This document shows, piece after piece, positions 40,304 to 49,933 of a DNA stretch of 64,000 nucleotides. The notes beneath the pieces are model-generated. The model did no database searches. It was not told the DNA's origin and worked only from the letters and a program-made list of their open reading frames with translations. The stretch comes from Mucilaginibacter kameinonensis (GTDB lineage: Bacteria > Bacteroidota > Bacteroidia > Sphingobacteriales > Sphingobacteriaceae), in assembly GCF_003675385.1 (NCBI RefSeq), contig NZ_RCWZ01000007.1:62001-126000 (forward strand), given 5' to 3'. The first letter of the stretch is position 1. Each line of letters starts with the position of its first letter. Position numbers and translations under genes: made by a program.

Positions 40304-42298
40304 TTATTTTTTCCAAACGTTATTGTCCTGGTTGTAGTCTGGCAATACTTTGTCCGGATCATAAGTAACCGATTCAATTTCTTCGGTTGATGGATATTTG
40401 AATGTCCATGACGCGTAACGTTCCCAAATTTCAACCGGTAGTTTCATTCGCTCAACTTTACCGCTTTTGGTTTTGATTTCCAGTATAACCGGCATAGCCA
40501 TTTTACCCAGATTATCTAAAGTGATCAACGCGCCTTTAGTTGGATCGTTGTCAACATATTTTACATCGCTTACGGCAACGTCTAAACGCCAGTCGTTCAG
40601 GAACCAGCCTCTCCAAAACCATTGCAGGTTTTCGCCTGCTGCATTTTCCATGGTACGGAAAAAGTCATCAGGTGTTGGGTGTTTAAATGCCCAGCGGTTG
40701 ATGTATGTTTTAAACGCGAAATCAAAACGCTCAGGGCCTAAAATCTGCTCACGCAGTAATACTAAACCAGCGCTTGGTTTTGAGTAAAGCAGGGTACCTG
40801 TATTTCTTTCTTTCAGGTTAGCCGGCTGACTCATGATAGGCTCAAGATCTGGCCTGGTGAAGTTGCTGCCAATAGCATGCATATCAGGCACACGGGTGCT
40901 TTTGTACTCGCCGTTGTTGAAGTTAGCTGTAGACAGGGTGTTAATGAAAGTGTTGAAACCTTCGTCCATCCAACCGTACATACGCTCGTTTGAACCTACG
41001 ATCATCGGGAACCAGGTATGGCCAAACTCGTGGTCGTTAACGCCCCAAAGGCTTGCTTTTTTTGCTTTAGATCCGCAGAAAACGATACCAGGGTATTCCA
41101 TACCGCCAACAATACCGGCAACTGCTGTAGCTGCAGGGTAAGGGTATTCAAACCATTTTGACGAGTTATACTCAATAGATTTTTTTACATACTCAGTTGA
41201 GCGGCCCCATGCATCATTGCCATCACTTTCAACAGGGTAAGCTGATATCGCGGTTGATTTTTTTCCGCTTGGCAAATCCATTTTGGCGGCATCAACAATA
41301 AACGCGGCAGATGAAGCCCATGATGCGTCACGCGCGTTTTTTATTTTAAAGTGCCAGGTTAATTCGGCTTTACCGGCAGGGCGTGATTTTGGATCGGTAA
41401 CCTCATTAGCCGAGCGGATGATCACCGTGCTTTCGCTTTTTTCGGCGGCTGCCCAGCGTTTCAATTGTTCAGGGGTATATACTTCCTGTGGGTTCAATAA
41501 TTCGCCGGATGCTACTACGATGTGGTTTGCAGGAGCAGTAATGTTCAGATCGAAGTCACCATATTCCAGGTAAAACTCGCCCGGACCGCTGTATGGCAGG
41601 GTATTCCAGCCCATTACATCATCATACACACATACGCGTGGGTACCACTGTGCAATGGTATAAACTTTACCATTTTTAGTTTGCAAGTAACCCATACGGT
41701 CTGATCCGTAGTTTGGAGAAACGAATGAATACTCAATTTTCAATTTAGCCTGGCCACCGTTGGCTGCAATTTCCTTTGGAAGGAAAACCTGCATCCTGGT
41801 GTCAGTGATCAGGAATTTAACATCAACATATTCTCCTTTCAGGCCGGCAACTTTAACCGATTTAATTTTATAACCGGCGTCAAATGCCTCGCCACGGCCC
41901 CAGTTACGGCTACCTGCAGGCGGAACGATGGCAGTACCACGTGAATCAAGCTTAAACAAGTTTTGATCCAGCTGCATCCACATAAAACCTAATGTTTGCG
42001 GGCTGTTGTTGGTGTAAGTTAAAACTTCTGAACCGGTAATTTCATTGGTTTGATCGTTCAGTTTGGCAGCCAACTGATAGTCGGCACGGTTTTGCCAGTA
42101 TTTATATCCTGGTTCTCCGCTCGCTGCACGAAATTCGGTACCGTTTTTAGTATAAAACCCAGGACCAAAAGTTTCGTGATAATCATAAACAGATCCGGCG
42201 GGTGTTGTAGTGGTGGGAGGCGCTGGCTGTTGCGCGTAAGTGGCGCTCGCGGCCAACATAAAGGCAAGGCTGCAACCTGCCATCAGTTTTAATTTCAT
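40304..42298 (-). CDS. M1-family zinc metallopeptidase, secreted
   Basis: A 664-residue protein with a signal peptide (LMAGCSLAFMLAASATYAQQ). The zinc motif HEFGH is at H423-H427 and the third ligand is the glutamate of WMDEGFNTFI. The N-terminal beta-rich domain (residues 25-330) and the C-terminal AxxxFWRGWF domain match M1 aminopeptidases of the secreted Bacteroidota type. The family's exopeptidase GxMEN motif appears here as GGMEYPGIV, so the first acidic residue of the aminopeptidase site is present. A signal-peptide start at position 1 indicates periplasmic or outer-membrane work in peptide use. The gene is monocistronic between terminators. Confidence 0.92.
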   Translation of the reverse strand: MKLKLMAGCSLAFMLAASATYAQQPAPPTTTTPAGSVYDYHETFGPGFYTKNGTEFRAASGEPGYKYWQNRADYQLAAKLNDQTNEITGSEVLTYTNNSPQTLGFMWMQLDQNLFKLDSRGTAIVPPAGSRNWGRGEAFDAGYKIKSVKVAGLKGEYVDVKFLITDTRMQVFLPKEIAANGGQAKLKIEYSFVSPNYGSDRMGYLQTKNGKVYTIAQWYPRVCVYDDVMGWNTLPYSGPGEFYLEYGDFDLNITAPANHIVVASGELLNPQEVYTPEQLKRWAAAEKSESTVIIRSANEVTDPKSRPAGKAELTWHFKIKNARDASWASSAAFIVDAAKMDLPSGKKSTAISAYPVESDGNDAWGRSTEYVKKSIEYNSSKWFEYPYPAATAVAGIVGGMEYPGIVFCGSKAKKASLWGVNDHEFGHTWFPMIVGSNERMYGWMDEGFNTFINTLSTANFNNGEYKSTRVPDMHAIGSNFTRPDLEPIMSQPANLKERNTGTLLYSKPSAGLVLLREQILGPERFDFAFKTYINRWAFKHPTPDDFFRTMENAAGENLQWFWRGWFLNDWRLDVAVSDVKYVDNDPTKGALITLDNLGKMAMPVILEIKTKSGKVERMKLPVEIWERYASWTFKYPSTEEIESVTYDPDKVLPDYNQDNNVWKK

Positions 42299-42498
42299 GT
42301 TCAGTCAATCTATTGAGTAAAAGAACAAGTATACTACAAATTAGGTAAATGCAAGGGACGGGTAAAACGATTGTTACGGTTTTATTAAATAATTTAATTC
42401 GTCAGCAATATCTATATGTAAAGTAGATTTAACCAGAAGTTGTCTATCATCGGCAAGTCTAATTATTATTTCAAAACATATACTTTAACTTTTTATGT

Positions 42499-42506
42499 TA
42501 CGTTTG
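42499..42506 (+). promoter_or_regulatory. Candidate -7 element upstream of the PhyH gene
   Basis: TACGTTTG is an exact TAnnTTTG match, 56 bases before the ATG at 42563. The -33 region is AT-rich without a clear TTG. Confidence 0.35.
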
Positions 42507-42562
42507 TGCCATAGAAAACGTAAAGGTTAAAAAATAAATAACCATAACCATCCTAATTACCT

Positions 42563-43522
42563 ATGATCAAATCGAACTTCCCCTGGATCGAATCGCCGTT
42601 TTTTTATAAGATCCTCGAGACAAAAAATCTAAGTGCCGAAGAAAAAAAATTGTGTATTGATTATCACGAAAATGGCTTTACGGCATTAAGCAACTTTTTC
42701 CCTGCCGACCTTATTGATAAAGTTCAACAAGAAACAGAAAACAAAGCTTTTGACACCAATTTTCCAATAAAAACGCATCGCACCAAAACCAGGGTCCAGG
42801 ATTTTTGGGAGGTTTCAGAGCCTTGCAAAGATTTAGCTGCTTATCCCCCCCTGCTTAAATTGCTGGAAACTTTATATGGCAGGAAGCCTATCCCCTTTCA
42901 AACATTAAATTTTAGTGAGGGCACACAGCAACTTGCCCATTCTGATACTATACACTTTAGCTCGTTACCGGCCAAGTTTATGTGTGGTGTTTGGGTAGCA
43001 CTGGAAGATATAAATGAAGAAAACGGCCCTCTATTTTACTACCCGGGTTCACACCGTTTACCTGAATACAATTTTGCTCAGATTAAAGAGAATGCCACCA
43101 GCAACAACTATGACAATTATAACGAATACGAAGACTTTATAGAAGAAATTATAAAGGTAAGCCCTTTTGAAAGGAAAATTTTTCACGCGAAAAAGGGTGA
43201 TATGCTAATTTGGTCGAGCAATATCCTGCATGGCGGCATGCCGGTTTTAAAGGAAGGTTCATCAAGATGGTCGCAGGTAACGCATTACTTTTTTGAGGAT
43301 TGCTACTACTACACCCCGATGCTAAGTAACATGGTTACCGATGAGCTTTTCTTAAGAAACAACATTACCAACATTGCAACCGGCGAAAAAGTTGTACCGA
43401 ATTATAACGGTGAAAAAATTGATTATTTAAGGGTAAATAAAACCCAATATATATTTAACCCAACCCGGGATAAGAAAGCGCTGCTTAAGCTGTTATATAA
43501 AGCGGTATTCAAAAAGGAATAA
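42563..43522 (+). CDS. PhyH-family 2-oxoglutarate/Fe(II) dioxygenase
   Basis: A 319-residue phytanoyl-CoA dioxygenase-like enzyme. The iron triad is H126-x-D128 (QLAHSDTIHF) and H223 (NILHGGMPV); R235 in GSSRWSQVTHY is the likely 2-oxoglutarate anchor. Strands of the double-stranded beta-helix are visible at KFMCGVWVALEDINEENGPLFYYPGSHRLPEY. PhyH proteins hydroxylate a range of lipids and small metabolites, so the substrate cannot be told. It stands alone, with an upstream promoter candidate and a perfect terminator downstream. Confidence 0.88.
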   Translation: MIKSNFPWIESPFFYKILETKNLSAEEKKLCIDYHENGFTALSNFFPADLIDKVQQETENKAFDTNFPIKTHRTKTRVQDFWEVSEPCKDLAAYPPLLKLLETLYGRKPIPFQTLNFSEGTQQLAHSDTIHFSSLPAKFMCGVWVALEDINEENGPLFYYPGSHRLPEYNFAQIKENATSNNYDNYNEYEDFIEEIIKVSPFERKIFHAKKGDMLIWSSNILHGGMPVLKEGSSRWSQVTHYFFEDCYYYTPMLSNMVTDELFLRNNITNIATGEKVVPNYNGEKIDYLRVNKTQYIFNPTRDKKALLKLLYKAVFKKE

Positions 43523-43527
43523 TGAAT

Positions 43528-43576
43528 TAATAAAAAGGAAGTCGTTGCAGTAACTGCAACGACTTCCTTTTTATTA
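43528..43576 (+). terminator. Hairpin terminator after PhyH gene
   Basis: A 24-base inverted repeat with a one-base centre: TAATAAAAAGGAAGTCGTTG... at 43528-43551 and its complement at 43553-43576, ending in a T-rich run. It follows the stop codon by 6 bases. Confidence 0.85.
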
Positions 43577-43648
43577 GGCGTTCACCTCGCCGTTGTAGTG
43601 TTGTCACCAACAAGTGTCCGGAAGATGAAATTATATCTTAAAAAAAGT

Positions 43649-43744
43649 ATGTCATTGCGAGCGCAGCGTGGCAATCTCGTAGCTATTCAGGGCGGACATG
43701 CATTAGCTACGAGATTGCTTCGTCGTGCCTCCTCGCAATGACAT
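43649..43744. repeat. Dispersed palindromic element, family A, copy 6
   Basis: atgtcattgcgagcgcagcg at the left and cctcctcgcaatgacat at the right. Inner arms agctacgagatt and gcaatctcgtagct pair well, giving a long cruciform-like structure. Confidence 0.75.
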
Positions 43745-43787
43745 GTTTTTTAGCGTTTTCATAATATTAAGCTTTCTCAAAATCAAA

Positions 43788-44138
43788 TTACTTTCCCAAA
43801 AAATGATCGGCATAAACCTTTTCATCAAAACCAAAGAAAAGGAAACCGTTATCCTCAATAACAGGACGTTTGATCATACTGGTTTTTTGCTGTAATAATT
43901 GCAGCGCATCGGTATTTGTCTTGATGCTTTCTTTAACTGCCGGGTCAAGCTGTTTCCAGGTGAGGCCTTGTTTATTCATGAACTTTTCATAGCCTGCTTT
44001 AGTATCCCATTCCTGTAGCTTTTCGGTGCTTACACCAAGCTTTTTAAAATCCTGAAAATCGTAAGCTACCTTATTTTCTTTAAGCCAGTCGAGGGCCTTT
44101 TTTACTGTATTGCAATTGGTTATTCCGTAAACTTTCAT
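43788..44138 (-). CDS. ArsC/YffB-family thioredoxin-fold protein
   Basis: A 116-residue protein with VYGITNCNTVKKALDWL at the N-terminus, cysteine 9 being the single active-site-like cysteine (CNTVKKA), and RPVIEDNGFLFFGFDEKVYADHF at the C-terminus. This matches the YffB/ArsC-like branch related to arsenate reductase and Spx, which lacks the second redox cysteine; so real arsenate reduction is unlikely. No neighbouring arsenic genes are present. It is likely monocistronic between repeat A6 and a hairpin. Confidence 0.85.
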   Translation of the reverse strand: MKVYGITNCNTVKKALDWLKENKVAYDFQDFKKLGVSTEKLQEWDTKAGYEKFMNKQGLTWKQLDPAVKESIKTNTDALQLLQQKTSMIKRPVIEDNGFLFFGFDEKVYADHFLGK

Positions 44139-44161
44139 GGGGTAAATTTACGGTTTAAACC

Positions 44162-44194
44162 AATAAGCCTGTAGTTATAAACTACAGACTTATT
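44162..44194. terminator. Hairpin between minus-strand genes
   Basis: AATAAG-C-CTGTAGTT at 44162-44176 pairs with AACTACAG-A-CTTATT at 44181-44194 with one internal mismatch. It lies just upstream of the ArsC-like gene and downstream of the receptor gene's stop, so it can end the receptor transcript. Confidence 0.55.
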
Positions 44195-44246
44195 GGTTCG
44201 AAGTCCGGAGACTTTGAACAGCTTGTTAATAAATATCTGTTAACAA

Positions 44247-46718
44247 TTATCCATTGCCACCGCTGCTGCTTTTGCCGCCGCCTTTGGTATCATCATTATT
44301 AATACCGCGTTGGTTCTTTTTAATATCGCTGCTCAGCTTACCAAACTTATAGTTAAGCCTGATAGCGAAATGGCGGTAGCGGTTATGATATAAAGATTCC
44401 TGATCGAAATCAACTGTGTGGGTAGTCGACCGGAAAGTACGGTACTTGCTGTATGGGTTGTTGGCTACTAAGGATACTGTCAGCTTTTTACTCAGGAACT
44501 CTTTTGAAACAACATAAGAGTTATAAATAAAATTGCTTGATTTACCCTGCAAGGTAACATCACCACTAAAGAAACCGGCATCCAAACCAACACGGTAGCC
44601 ACCGTCAAACTTATAGCCGATGTTGGCGAAAGCGTTACCTGTATAGCCATCATTTTTATAAAACTGGCCGTTATAAGTACCTTTTAACCAGATGTGCGAA
44701 ATTTGTCCGTTGATATTAACCGTAAACTTTTTAGTAATGGAAAGATTGGTATTCAAGTTTAATCCTAACGAGCGGTTACTTCCCAAATTCTGATATGTAG
44801 TAAAAGTAACTGTATCAATATGATCGCCCATGTTGTTTTGAATAAGGCTTGTTACATTCTGGATAGCATTATTGGAGAACGCATAACTTAAACCTACGTT
44901 GATAGATCCTTTTGAAAAATTGCTATAGTTCAATTCAAAAGTATTGTTCAACTCAGGTTTCAGATCGGGGTTACCGGTACTGATAAATTTGGGGTTCGAT
45001 TTATCAATAAAAGGGTTCAACTGGTAAATACCCGGCCTTTGAATACGCTGAGTAAAGCCCAAACTAATGCTGCTGCTTTTCAGCGAACGCTGGATGGATA
45101 CCGACGGAATAAGGTTGTTATAGTTTTTATCAAGCGGCGTACCTGTAAACACGGCATTTACCTGGGTATGCTCCAAACGTACACCTGCCTTGCCTGTCCA
45201 CTTATCAAACTTTAACTGGTACGAGTTATAGGCACTGTACACATCCTGGTGATAATCAAACTCGCCCGTTTGTCCCGCGTTTACGTTGTACACCGAATTG
45301 GTTGAATCTTTATCCTCACGCCTGTAATCGCTGAAGTTATTACGGAGGATGACTTTACCCCCAGCCTCAATACTGATCTTTTTTAACGGATAGGCGTAGT
45401 CTAACTGAAATGTATGCTCGCGGTTACCGGCATTATTATACTGCCTGAAATCGGGCTGAAGGGCGTTATAATAATTAACCCTGTCCGAAAACTGGTTATC
45501 AGTAAAGTTTTTGCTTGGCCCGTAGCTGTATTTGTACGATAAAGTCAGCAACTCATCTTTATGTCCTTTAAAGCCCAGTTGGTAGTTGATAGACGCGTCG
45601 AGGCCCTGATCGTGATTGTAGCCGTTGCTCAACAGGTTATATCCCTGGGTAAGGGCGCCGGCAGCGTTTGTTTGAGCCGACCGCTGTGAACCATCCTGGT
45701 CAAATTCGCCATGAAAGTATTCAAACGAGCCTGTAAGTAAATTCAGGGTATCTATTTCATAGCTCAACTCGGCATTGGCATAGCGATATTTACCGCCAAA
45801 CGAGTTTTCTCCCGTTTGCAGGATCTCTGATTCTGGATTAAAGAAAGTTTGTTTTATGCTTGATGTATTGGTATTACGTTTCTGATTACCAAAACCGGCA
45901 TAACCCGAAACACCGAACTTACCTTGTTTGGCAGTCATGTTCAGGTTATAACCCGGCCCCCATACACTGTTGTATCGCATGTTGATACTACCGTTATAAC
46001 CCTGATCGGCATTTTTTTTGGTAATGATATTAATGATACCAGCCAAACCTTCCGCATCATATTTAGCGGGTGGTGTTGTAATTACCTCTATTTTTTCGAT
46101 GTTGGTAGCAGGCATCGCCTTCAATACGTCCGATGGATTTTTTGCCATCAATGCCGACTCTTTACCATTAATCAATATCTTGTATTTGCCGCTGCCTTTT
46201 AGCTTAATGTTATCGTCACCATCTACGGCTAAAAGTGGAACTTTACGCATCATATCCAATGCCGAAATGGCCTTGCTTTCAGGGTCGGCAGTTACGTCAT
46301 AACTAAGGCGGTCAACCTCTTGCTTCATTACCGGCCTTACGGCAGTGATGGTTACCTCGTTTAGCTGCTTGTTTGATGTTGCTACCAAAATGCGTCCGGC
46401 ATCAAACGTTTTACCAGTTATTTTTACAGGAAGTACTTTAGTTGCATATCCAACCGAAGCAACAACCAACTGATAAGTTTTACCTTCGGGTGCTTTCAGC
46501 TCAAAGCTGCCATCATCTTTGGCGAGTGTGCTTTTTACGGGCGCTTTGGTAGCGGCATCCTGCAAGGCCACCGTACCATACCCCAATGGCTTGTTGGCTG
46601 CCGAATCTATCACGATACCTTTAACCGTTATATTTTGAACAGGTGCCGGTGTTGCTGCCTGCCCCATCACCATGCCCGTGACACAACAGCATAGCACTGT
46701 TAGTAGAAATTGTTTCAT
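44247..46718 (-). CDS. TonB-dependent-receptor-like outer membrane protein, tandem paralogue 1
   Basis: From ATG 46718 the protein has 823 residues (the first 6 residues of a longer frame are optional). Signal peptide (QFLLTVLCCCVTGMVMGQ), a carboxypeptidase-regulatory-like beta-sandwich (IVIDSAANKPLGYGTVALQDA, residues about 30-110), a plug domain (VNEVTITAVRPV; YKILINGKESAL; EKIEVITTPPAKYDAEG) and a beta-barrel (OMP_b-brl_3 type, with FTQRIQRPGIYQLNPF). No SusD-like gene is adjacent, so it is not a classic SusCD pair. The C-terminal tail IKKNQRGINNDDTKGG is a conserved signature shared with the next gene. Confidence 0.88.
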   Translation of the reverse strand: MKQFLLTVLCCCVTGMVMGQAATPAPVQNITVKGIVIDSAANKPLGYGTVALQDAATKAPVKSTLAKDDGSFELKAPEGKTYQLVVASVGYATKVLPVKITGKTFDAGRILVATSNKQLNEVTITAVRPVMKQEVDRLSYDVTADPESKAISALDMMRKVPLLAVDGDDNIKLKGSGKYKILINGKESALMAKNPSDVLKAMPATNIEKIEVITTPPAKYDAEGLAGIINIITKKNADQGYNGSINMRYNSVWGPGYNLNMTAKQGKFGVSGYAGFGNQKRNTNTSSIKQTFFNPESEILQTGENSFGGKYRYANAELSYEIDTLNLLTGSFEYFHGEFDQDGSQRSAQTNAAGALTQGYNLLSNGYNHDQGLDASINYQLGFKGHKDELLTLSYKYSYGPSKNFTDNQFSDRVNYYNALQPDFRQYNNAGNREHTFQLDYAYPLKKISIEAGGKVILRNNFSDYRREDKDSTNSVYNVNAGQTGEFDYHQDVYSAYNSYQLKFDKWTGKAGVRLEHTQVNAVFTGTPLDKNYNNLIPSVSIQRSLKSSSISLGFTQRIQRPGIYQLNPFIDKSNPKFISTGNPDLKPELNNTFELNYSNFSKGSINVGLSYAFSNNAIQNVTSLIQNNMGDHIDTVTFTTYQNLGSNRSLGLNLNTNLSITKKFTVNINGQISHIWLKGTYNGQFYKNDGYTGNAFANIGYKFDGGYRVGLDAGFFSGDVTLQGKSSNFIYNSYVVSKEFLSKKLTVSLVANNPYSKYRTFRSTTHTVDFDQESLYHNRYRHFAIRLNYKFGKLSSDIKKNQRGINNDDTKGGGKSSSGGNG

Positions 46719-46832
46719 AATTGCGATTTTGGTCATAAGACGTTTAAGATACCCGGGTGTGACAGCAAAAAATATGCGTTTAACACTTTTTAACGTTTGT
46801 TTCTGTCACCCAACGGGTTAATTGTATATTCT

Positions 46833-49268
46833 TTAATTGCGGCTTCCGCTGCTGGTATCATCGTTGTTAATACCACGTTGATTTTTCTTAATGCTACTGT
46901 TAAGCCTGCCAAATTTGTAGCTCAGGCTCACGTTAATGGTGCGATAAAAGTTGTTGTTAGCAGTGTAAGTATCAAAGTCAGGAGTTTTGGTATAGAAATC
47001 GAGTTTGTTGAATTTTTTGAAAGGATTGTTAACATTTACCGATAAGGTAGCCTTTTCCTTAAACATGGTTTTGGTTCCGCTGATGGAGCTGAAGAAGTAA
47101 TAATTATCCTTTCCCTGCAGCAATACATAACGGCTGTCGTAACCTATGTTTACACCTGCGCGGTAACCGCCATCAAACTTGTAACTGGTATAAGTAAAAA
47201 TATGCCCCTGGTTGCCGCTATTTTTGTACAACGAACCATTGTAGTAGCCCTTCAGCCAAACAAACAACAACTCGGCATTGATATTCACATTTAATTTAGA
47301 CGTGATAGGATAATTGATGTTAGCATCAAAGCCCCAGTTTTTGTTGGAGCCCACGTTGTCGTAAGTGTTGGTAGTAACCCCGGCCGAATCAACCCGAGCC
47401 AGGTTTTGTACAGTATTATTGGCGAAAGAGTAATTGGTGCTCAGGTTAATAGAGCCCTTGGCAAAATTGCTGTACCCCAGTTCAAAGTTATTAGTAACCG
47501 CTGCCTTCAAATTAGGGTTACCCATGTTAACATACTGTGGGTTTGTCCTGTCGGTATAAGGGTTTAACTGGTAAATACCCGGGCGCTGGATCCGTTGGGT
47601 ATAACCTAAGGTAAGGCTGCTGCTTTTTAACGAGCGTTGGATAGATACCGATGGTACAAGGTTATTATAATCCTGGTGAACGGTGCTGTTGGTGGTTGAA
47701 AAATCGGCATTTACTTTGGTGTGCTCCAATCGCAAGCCACCTTTAAAAGCCCATTTACTAAGCTTTACCGAGTATGAGTTATACAAGCTGTAAACATCCT
47801 GATTGTAGGTAAAATCATTGGTTTGGCTATCATCGGTTTTGTAGCTTCCGTCCGGTTGTTTCAGGTCGGTATAAAAGTTACTGTAGTTATCCCTTAAAAT
47901 AATTTTACCACCTGCCTCAAGTGTTAATATTTTCCGTGGCTGAATATAATCGAGCTGGAAAGTATGTTGTTTTGAACCCGATTTGTTGTATTGCCTGTAA
48001 TCGGTAGGTGCTTTACCAATAGAATCGGCAGCTACAGTAGCACCATTGTTTTGGCCATTATTATTGTTATTGTATTTATAAGATACGGTAAGCAACTGGT
48101 CTTTATACTTCCTGAAACCTATCTGGTAGTTCAAGCCTAAATCCGAACCATGAAAAGTGCTGGTTCCGGCATTGAATAAACGATAAAACTGGGTAACCGC
48201 GTCAACACTATCCTTAATGCTGGTAACCTGGTTGTTTTGCTGTTTACCTTTACCATCGTAAAAATCATACATACCTGTAATCAGGTTCAGGCTATCAATT
48301 TCATAGCTTAACTCGCCGCTGCCATAAACGTTATTGGCTCCGTTACCTCTTGTACCGGTCTGGCTAAGTGATGACGGCGGATGGTAAAAATTGCTGATGT
48401 TTTCGAAAGTTGATGTTTGCACAGGTCTGTGGTTGTATCCTGCATAGCCGGCAAAACCAAATTTCCCCTGCTTTACTGTTACGTTCACATTGGCACGCTC
48501 GCCAAAAACGCTGTTGTAACCGGTGTTGATGTTTACGTTGTAGCCCTGATCTGCATTCTTTTTGGTGATGATGTTGATGATACCCGCCAGACCTTCGGCA
48601 TCATATTTTGCGGGCGGCGTGGTGATCACCTCTATCTTTTCGATATTGGCAGCCGGCATGGATTTCAATACATCTGATGGATTTTTCGCCATCATGGCCG
48701 ACTCTTTACCGTTGATCAGGATCTTATAATTATCATTACCCCTGAGCTTAATATTGTCGCTTCCATCTACAGACAACAGCGGCACCTTACGGATCATATC
48801 CAAAGCTGTGATGGATTTACTTTCCGGATCAGCCTGTACATCATAGCTCAGGCGGTCAACCTCCTGTTTCATTACGGGCCTTACCGCGGTAACGGTAACC
48901 TCCTTCAATTGTTTGCTTGATGCCGAAAGCAGGATCCTGCCTGCGTTAAATGTATTACCGGTAGGTTTTACCGGGATGGTTTTAGTAGCGTAACCTATAA
49001 ATACAGCTACCAACTGGTATGTTTTACCTTCGGGTGCTTTCAGTTCAAAACTACCGTCGTCTTTTGCCAGGGTGCTTTTTACAGGAGCTTTGGTAGCTGC
49101 ATCCTGCAAGGCAACGGTAACATACCCCATGGGTTTGTTTATAACCGAATCAATGATAATACCTTTTACAATAATATTGGGAACTGCCGGAGCAGCGGGA
49201 GTTTTTGTTTGAGCAAATAAGAGCGTGGAAAAGCAACAGCAAAGTACCGTTAGTAAGATTTGTTTCAT
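46833..49268 (-). CDS. TonB-dependent-receptor-like outer membrane protein, tandem paralogue 2
   Basis: From ATG 49268 the protein has 811 residues. Layout as in the previous gene: signal peptide, regulatory-like domain (IIIDSVINKPMGYVTVALQDA), plug (KILINGKESAMMAKNPSDVLK) and barrel with LGYTQRIQRPGIYQLNPYTD. The plug and N-terminal third are highly similar between the two proteins, while the extracellular loops differ, so substrate specificity may have split after duplication. Genes lie in tandem with a gap of 114 bases. The partner for TonB energy coupling is not in the window. The ligand is unknown. Confidence 0.88.
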   Translation of the reverse strand: MKQILLTVLCCCFSTLLFAQTKTPAAPAVPNIIVKGIIIDSVINKPMGYVTVALQDAATKAPVKSTLAKDDGSFELKAPEGKTYQLVAVFIGYATKTIPVKPTGNTFNAGRILLSASSKQLKEVTVTAVRPVMKQEVDRLSYDVQADPESKSITALDMIRKVPLLSVDGSDNIKLRGNDNYKILINGKESAMMAKNPSDVLKSMPAANIEKIEVITTPPAKYDAEGLAGIINIITKKNADQGYNVNINTGYNSVFGERANVNVTVKQGKFGFAGYAGYNHRPVQTSTFENISNFYHPPSSLSQTGTRGNGANNVYGSGELSYEIDSLNLITGMYDFYDGKGKQQNNQVTSIKDSVDAVTQFYRLFNAGTSTFHGSDLGLNYQIGFRKYKDQLLTVSYKYNNNNNGQNNGATVAADSIGKAPTDYRQYNKSGSKQHTFQLDYIQPRKILTLEAGGKIILRDNYSNFYTDLKQPDGSYKTDDSQTNDFTYNQDVYSLYNSYSVKLSKWAFKGGLRLEHTKVNADFSTTNSTVHQDYNNLVPSVSIQRSLKSSSLTLGYTQRIQRPGIYQLNPYTDRTNPQYVNMGNPNLKAAVTNNFELGYSNFAKGSINLSTNYSFANNTVQNLARVDSAGVTTNTYDNVGSNKNWGFDANINYPITSKLNVNINAELLFVWLKGYYNGSLYKNSGNQGHIFTYTSYKFDGGYRAGVNIGYDSRYVLLQGKDNYYFFSSISGTKTMFKEKATLSVNVNNPFKKFNKLDFYTKTPDFDTYTANNNFYRTINVSLSYKFGRLNSSIKKNQRGINNDDTSSGSRN

Positions 49269-49372
49269 AAGGTTATTTAGGTTTACAAGACGTAAGAACA
49301 TCATGCCGCGTTACATCGCGAATCATGATTTGAACGGGAATTTAACTAAAATATTAGTTTGTAACAGCCATG

Positions 49373-49933
49373 TTACTTATTGTAACGGGTCATGGTAAGT
49401 TCGGTACCGATGGTAGCAAAACTCTTCACCATTTCTATCGAGCGATCTATTAGTGCGGGAAGTTCGGGCTGTTCATCTTTATCAAAAGCACTAAGTACAA
49501 AATCAACCTGACGACCTTTGGGGTAATTATCGCCAATACCAAAACGCAACCGCGCATAGTTGCTATTGCCAAGCACTGCCTCAATATTTTTAAGGCCATT
49601 ATGCCCGGCGGCACTGCCTTTAGGTTTTAAGCGCAGGGTACCCAGCGGCAGGGCAAGGTCATCCACAATAACCAAAACATTCTCAATCGGGATTTTAAGA
49701 TCTTTCATCCAGTGGTTAAGGGCTTTACCACTCAGGTTCATGTAGGTAGTAGGTTTAATAAGGCAAAGGGTACGGCTTTTAAACGATACCTCGGTATAGT
49801 AAGCCAGGCGTGAGTTTTGAAACCTTGCTCCCTCCTGCTTAGCCAGTTCATCCAATACCATAAAACCTATATTGTGCCTGGTATCTGCATACTCCGGACC
49901 AATGTTTCCTAAACCTACAATTAAATATTTCAT
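49373..49933 (-). CDS. pth: Peptidyl-tRNA hydrolase
   Basis: A 186-residue enzyme that releases peptides from prematurely dropped peptidyl-tRNA. Catalytic H20 is in ADTRHNIGFMVLDEL, N-box residues are in PTTYMNLSGKAL, the aspartate in VIVDDLALPLGTLRLK, and GSAAGHNGLKNIEAVLG is the standard loop. The start MKYLIVGLGNIGPEYA fits the family. It is on the minus strand, downstream of rplY, an arrangement (rplY-pth) that is widespread in bacteria; a family B repeat lies in the gap. Confidence 0.96.
   Translation of the reverse strand: MKYLIVGLGNIGPEYADTRHNIGFMVLDELAKQEGARFQNSRLAYYTEVSFKSRTLCLIKPTTYMNLSGKALNHWMKDLKIPIENVLVIVDDLALPLGTLRLKPKGSAAGHNGLKNIEAVLGNSNYARLRFGIGDNYPKGRQVDFVLSAFDKDEQPELPALIDRSIEMVKSFATIGTELTMTRYNK

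Noticed and set aside
43788..44138. Arsenate reductase function
   Set aside because: Only one active-site cysteine is present and no arsenic genes are nearby, so the YffB/Spx-like call is safer.
44247..49268. Reading the two receptors as a SusCD-type polysaccharide locus
   Set aside because: No SusD-like lipoprotein or glycan enzymes adjacent; the barrel type fits the outer-membrane beta-barrel family 3 instead.
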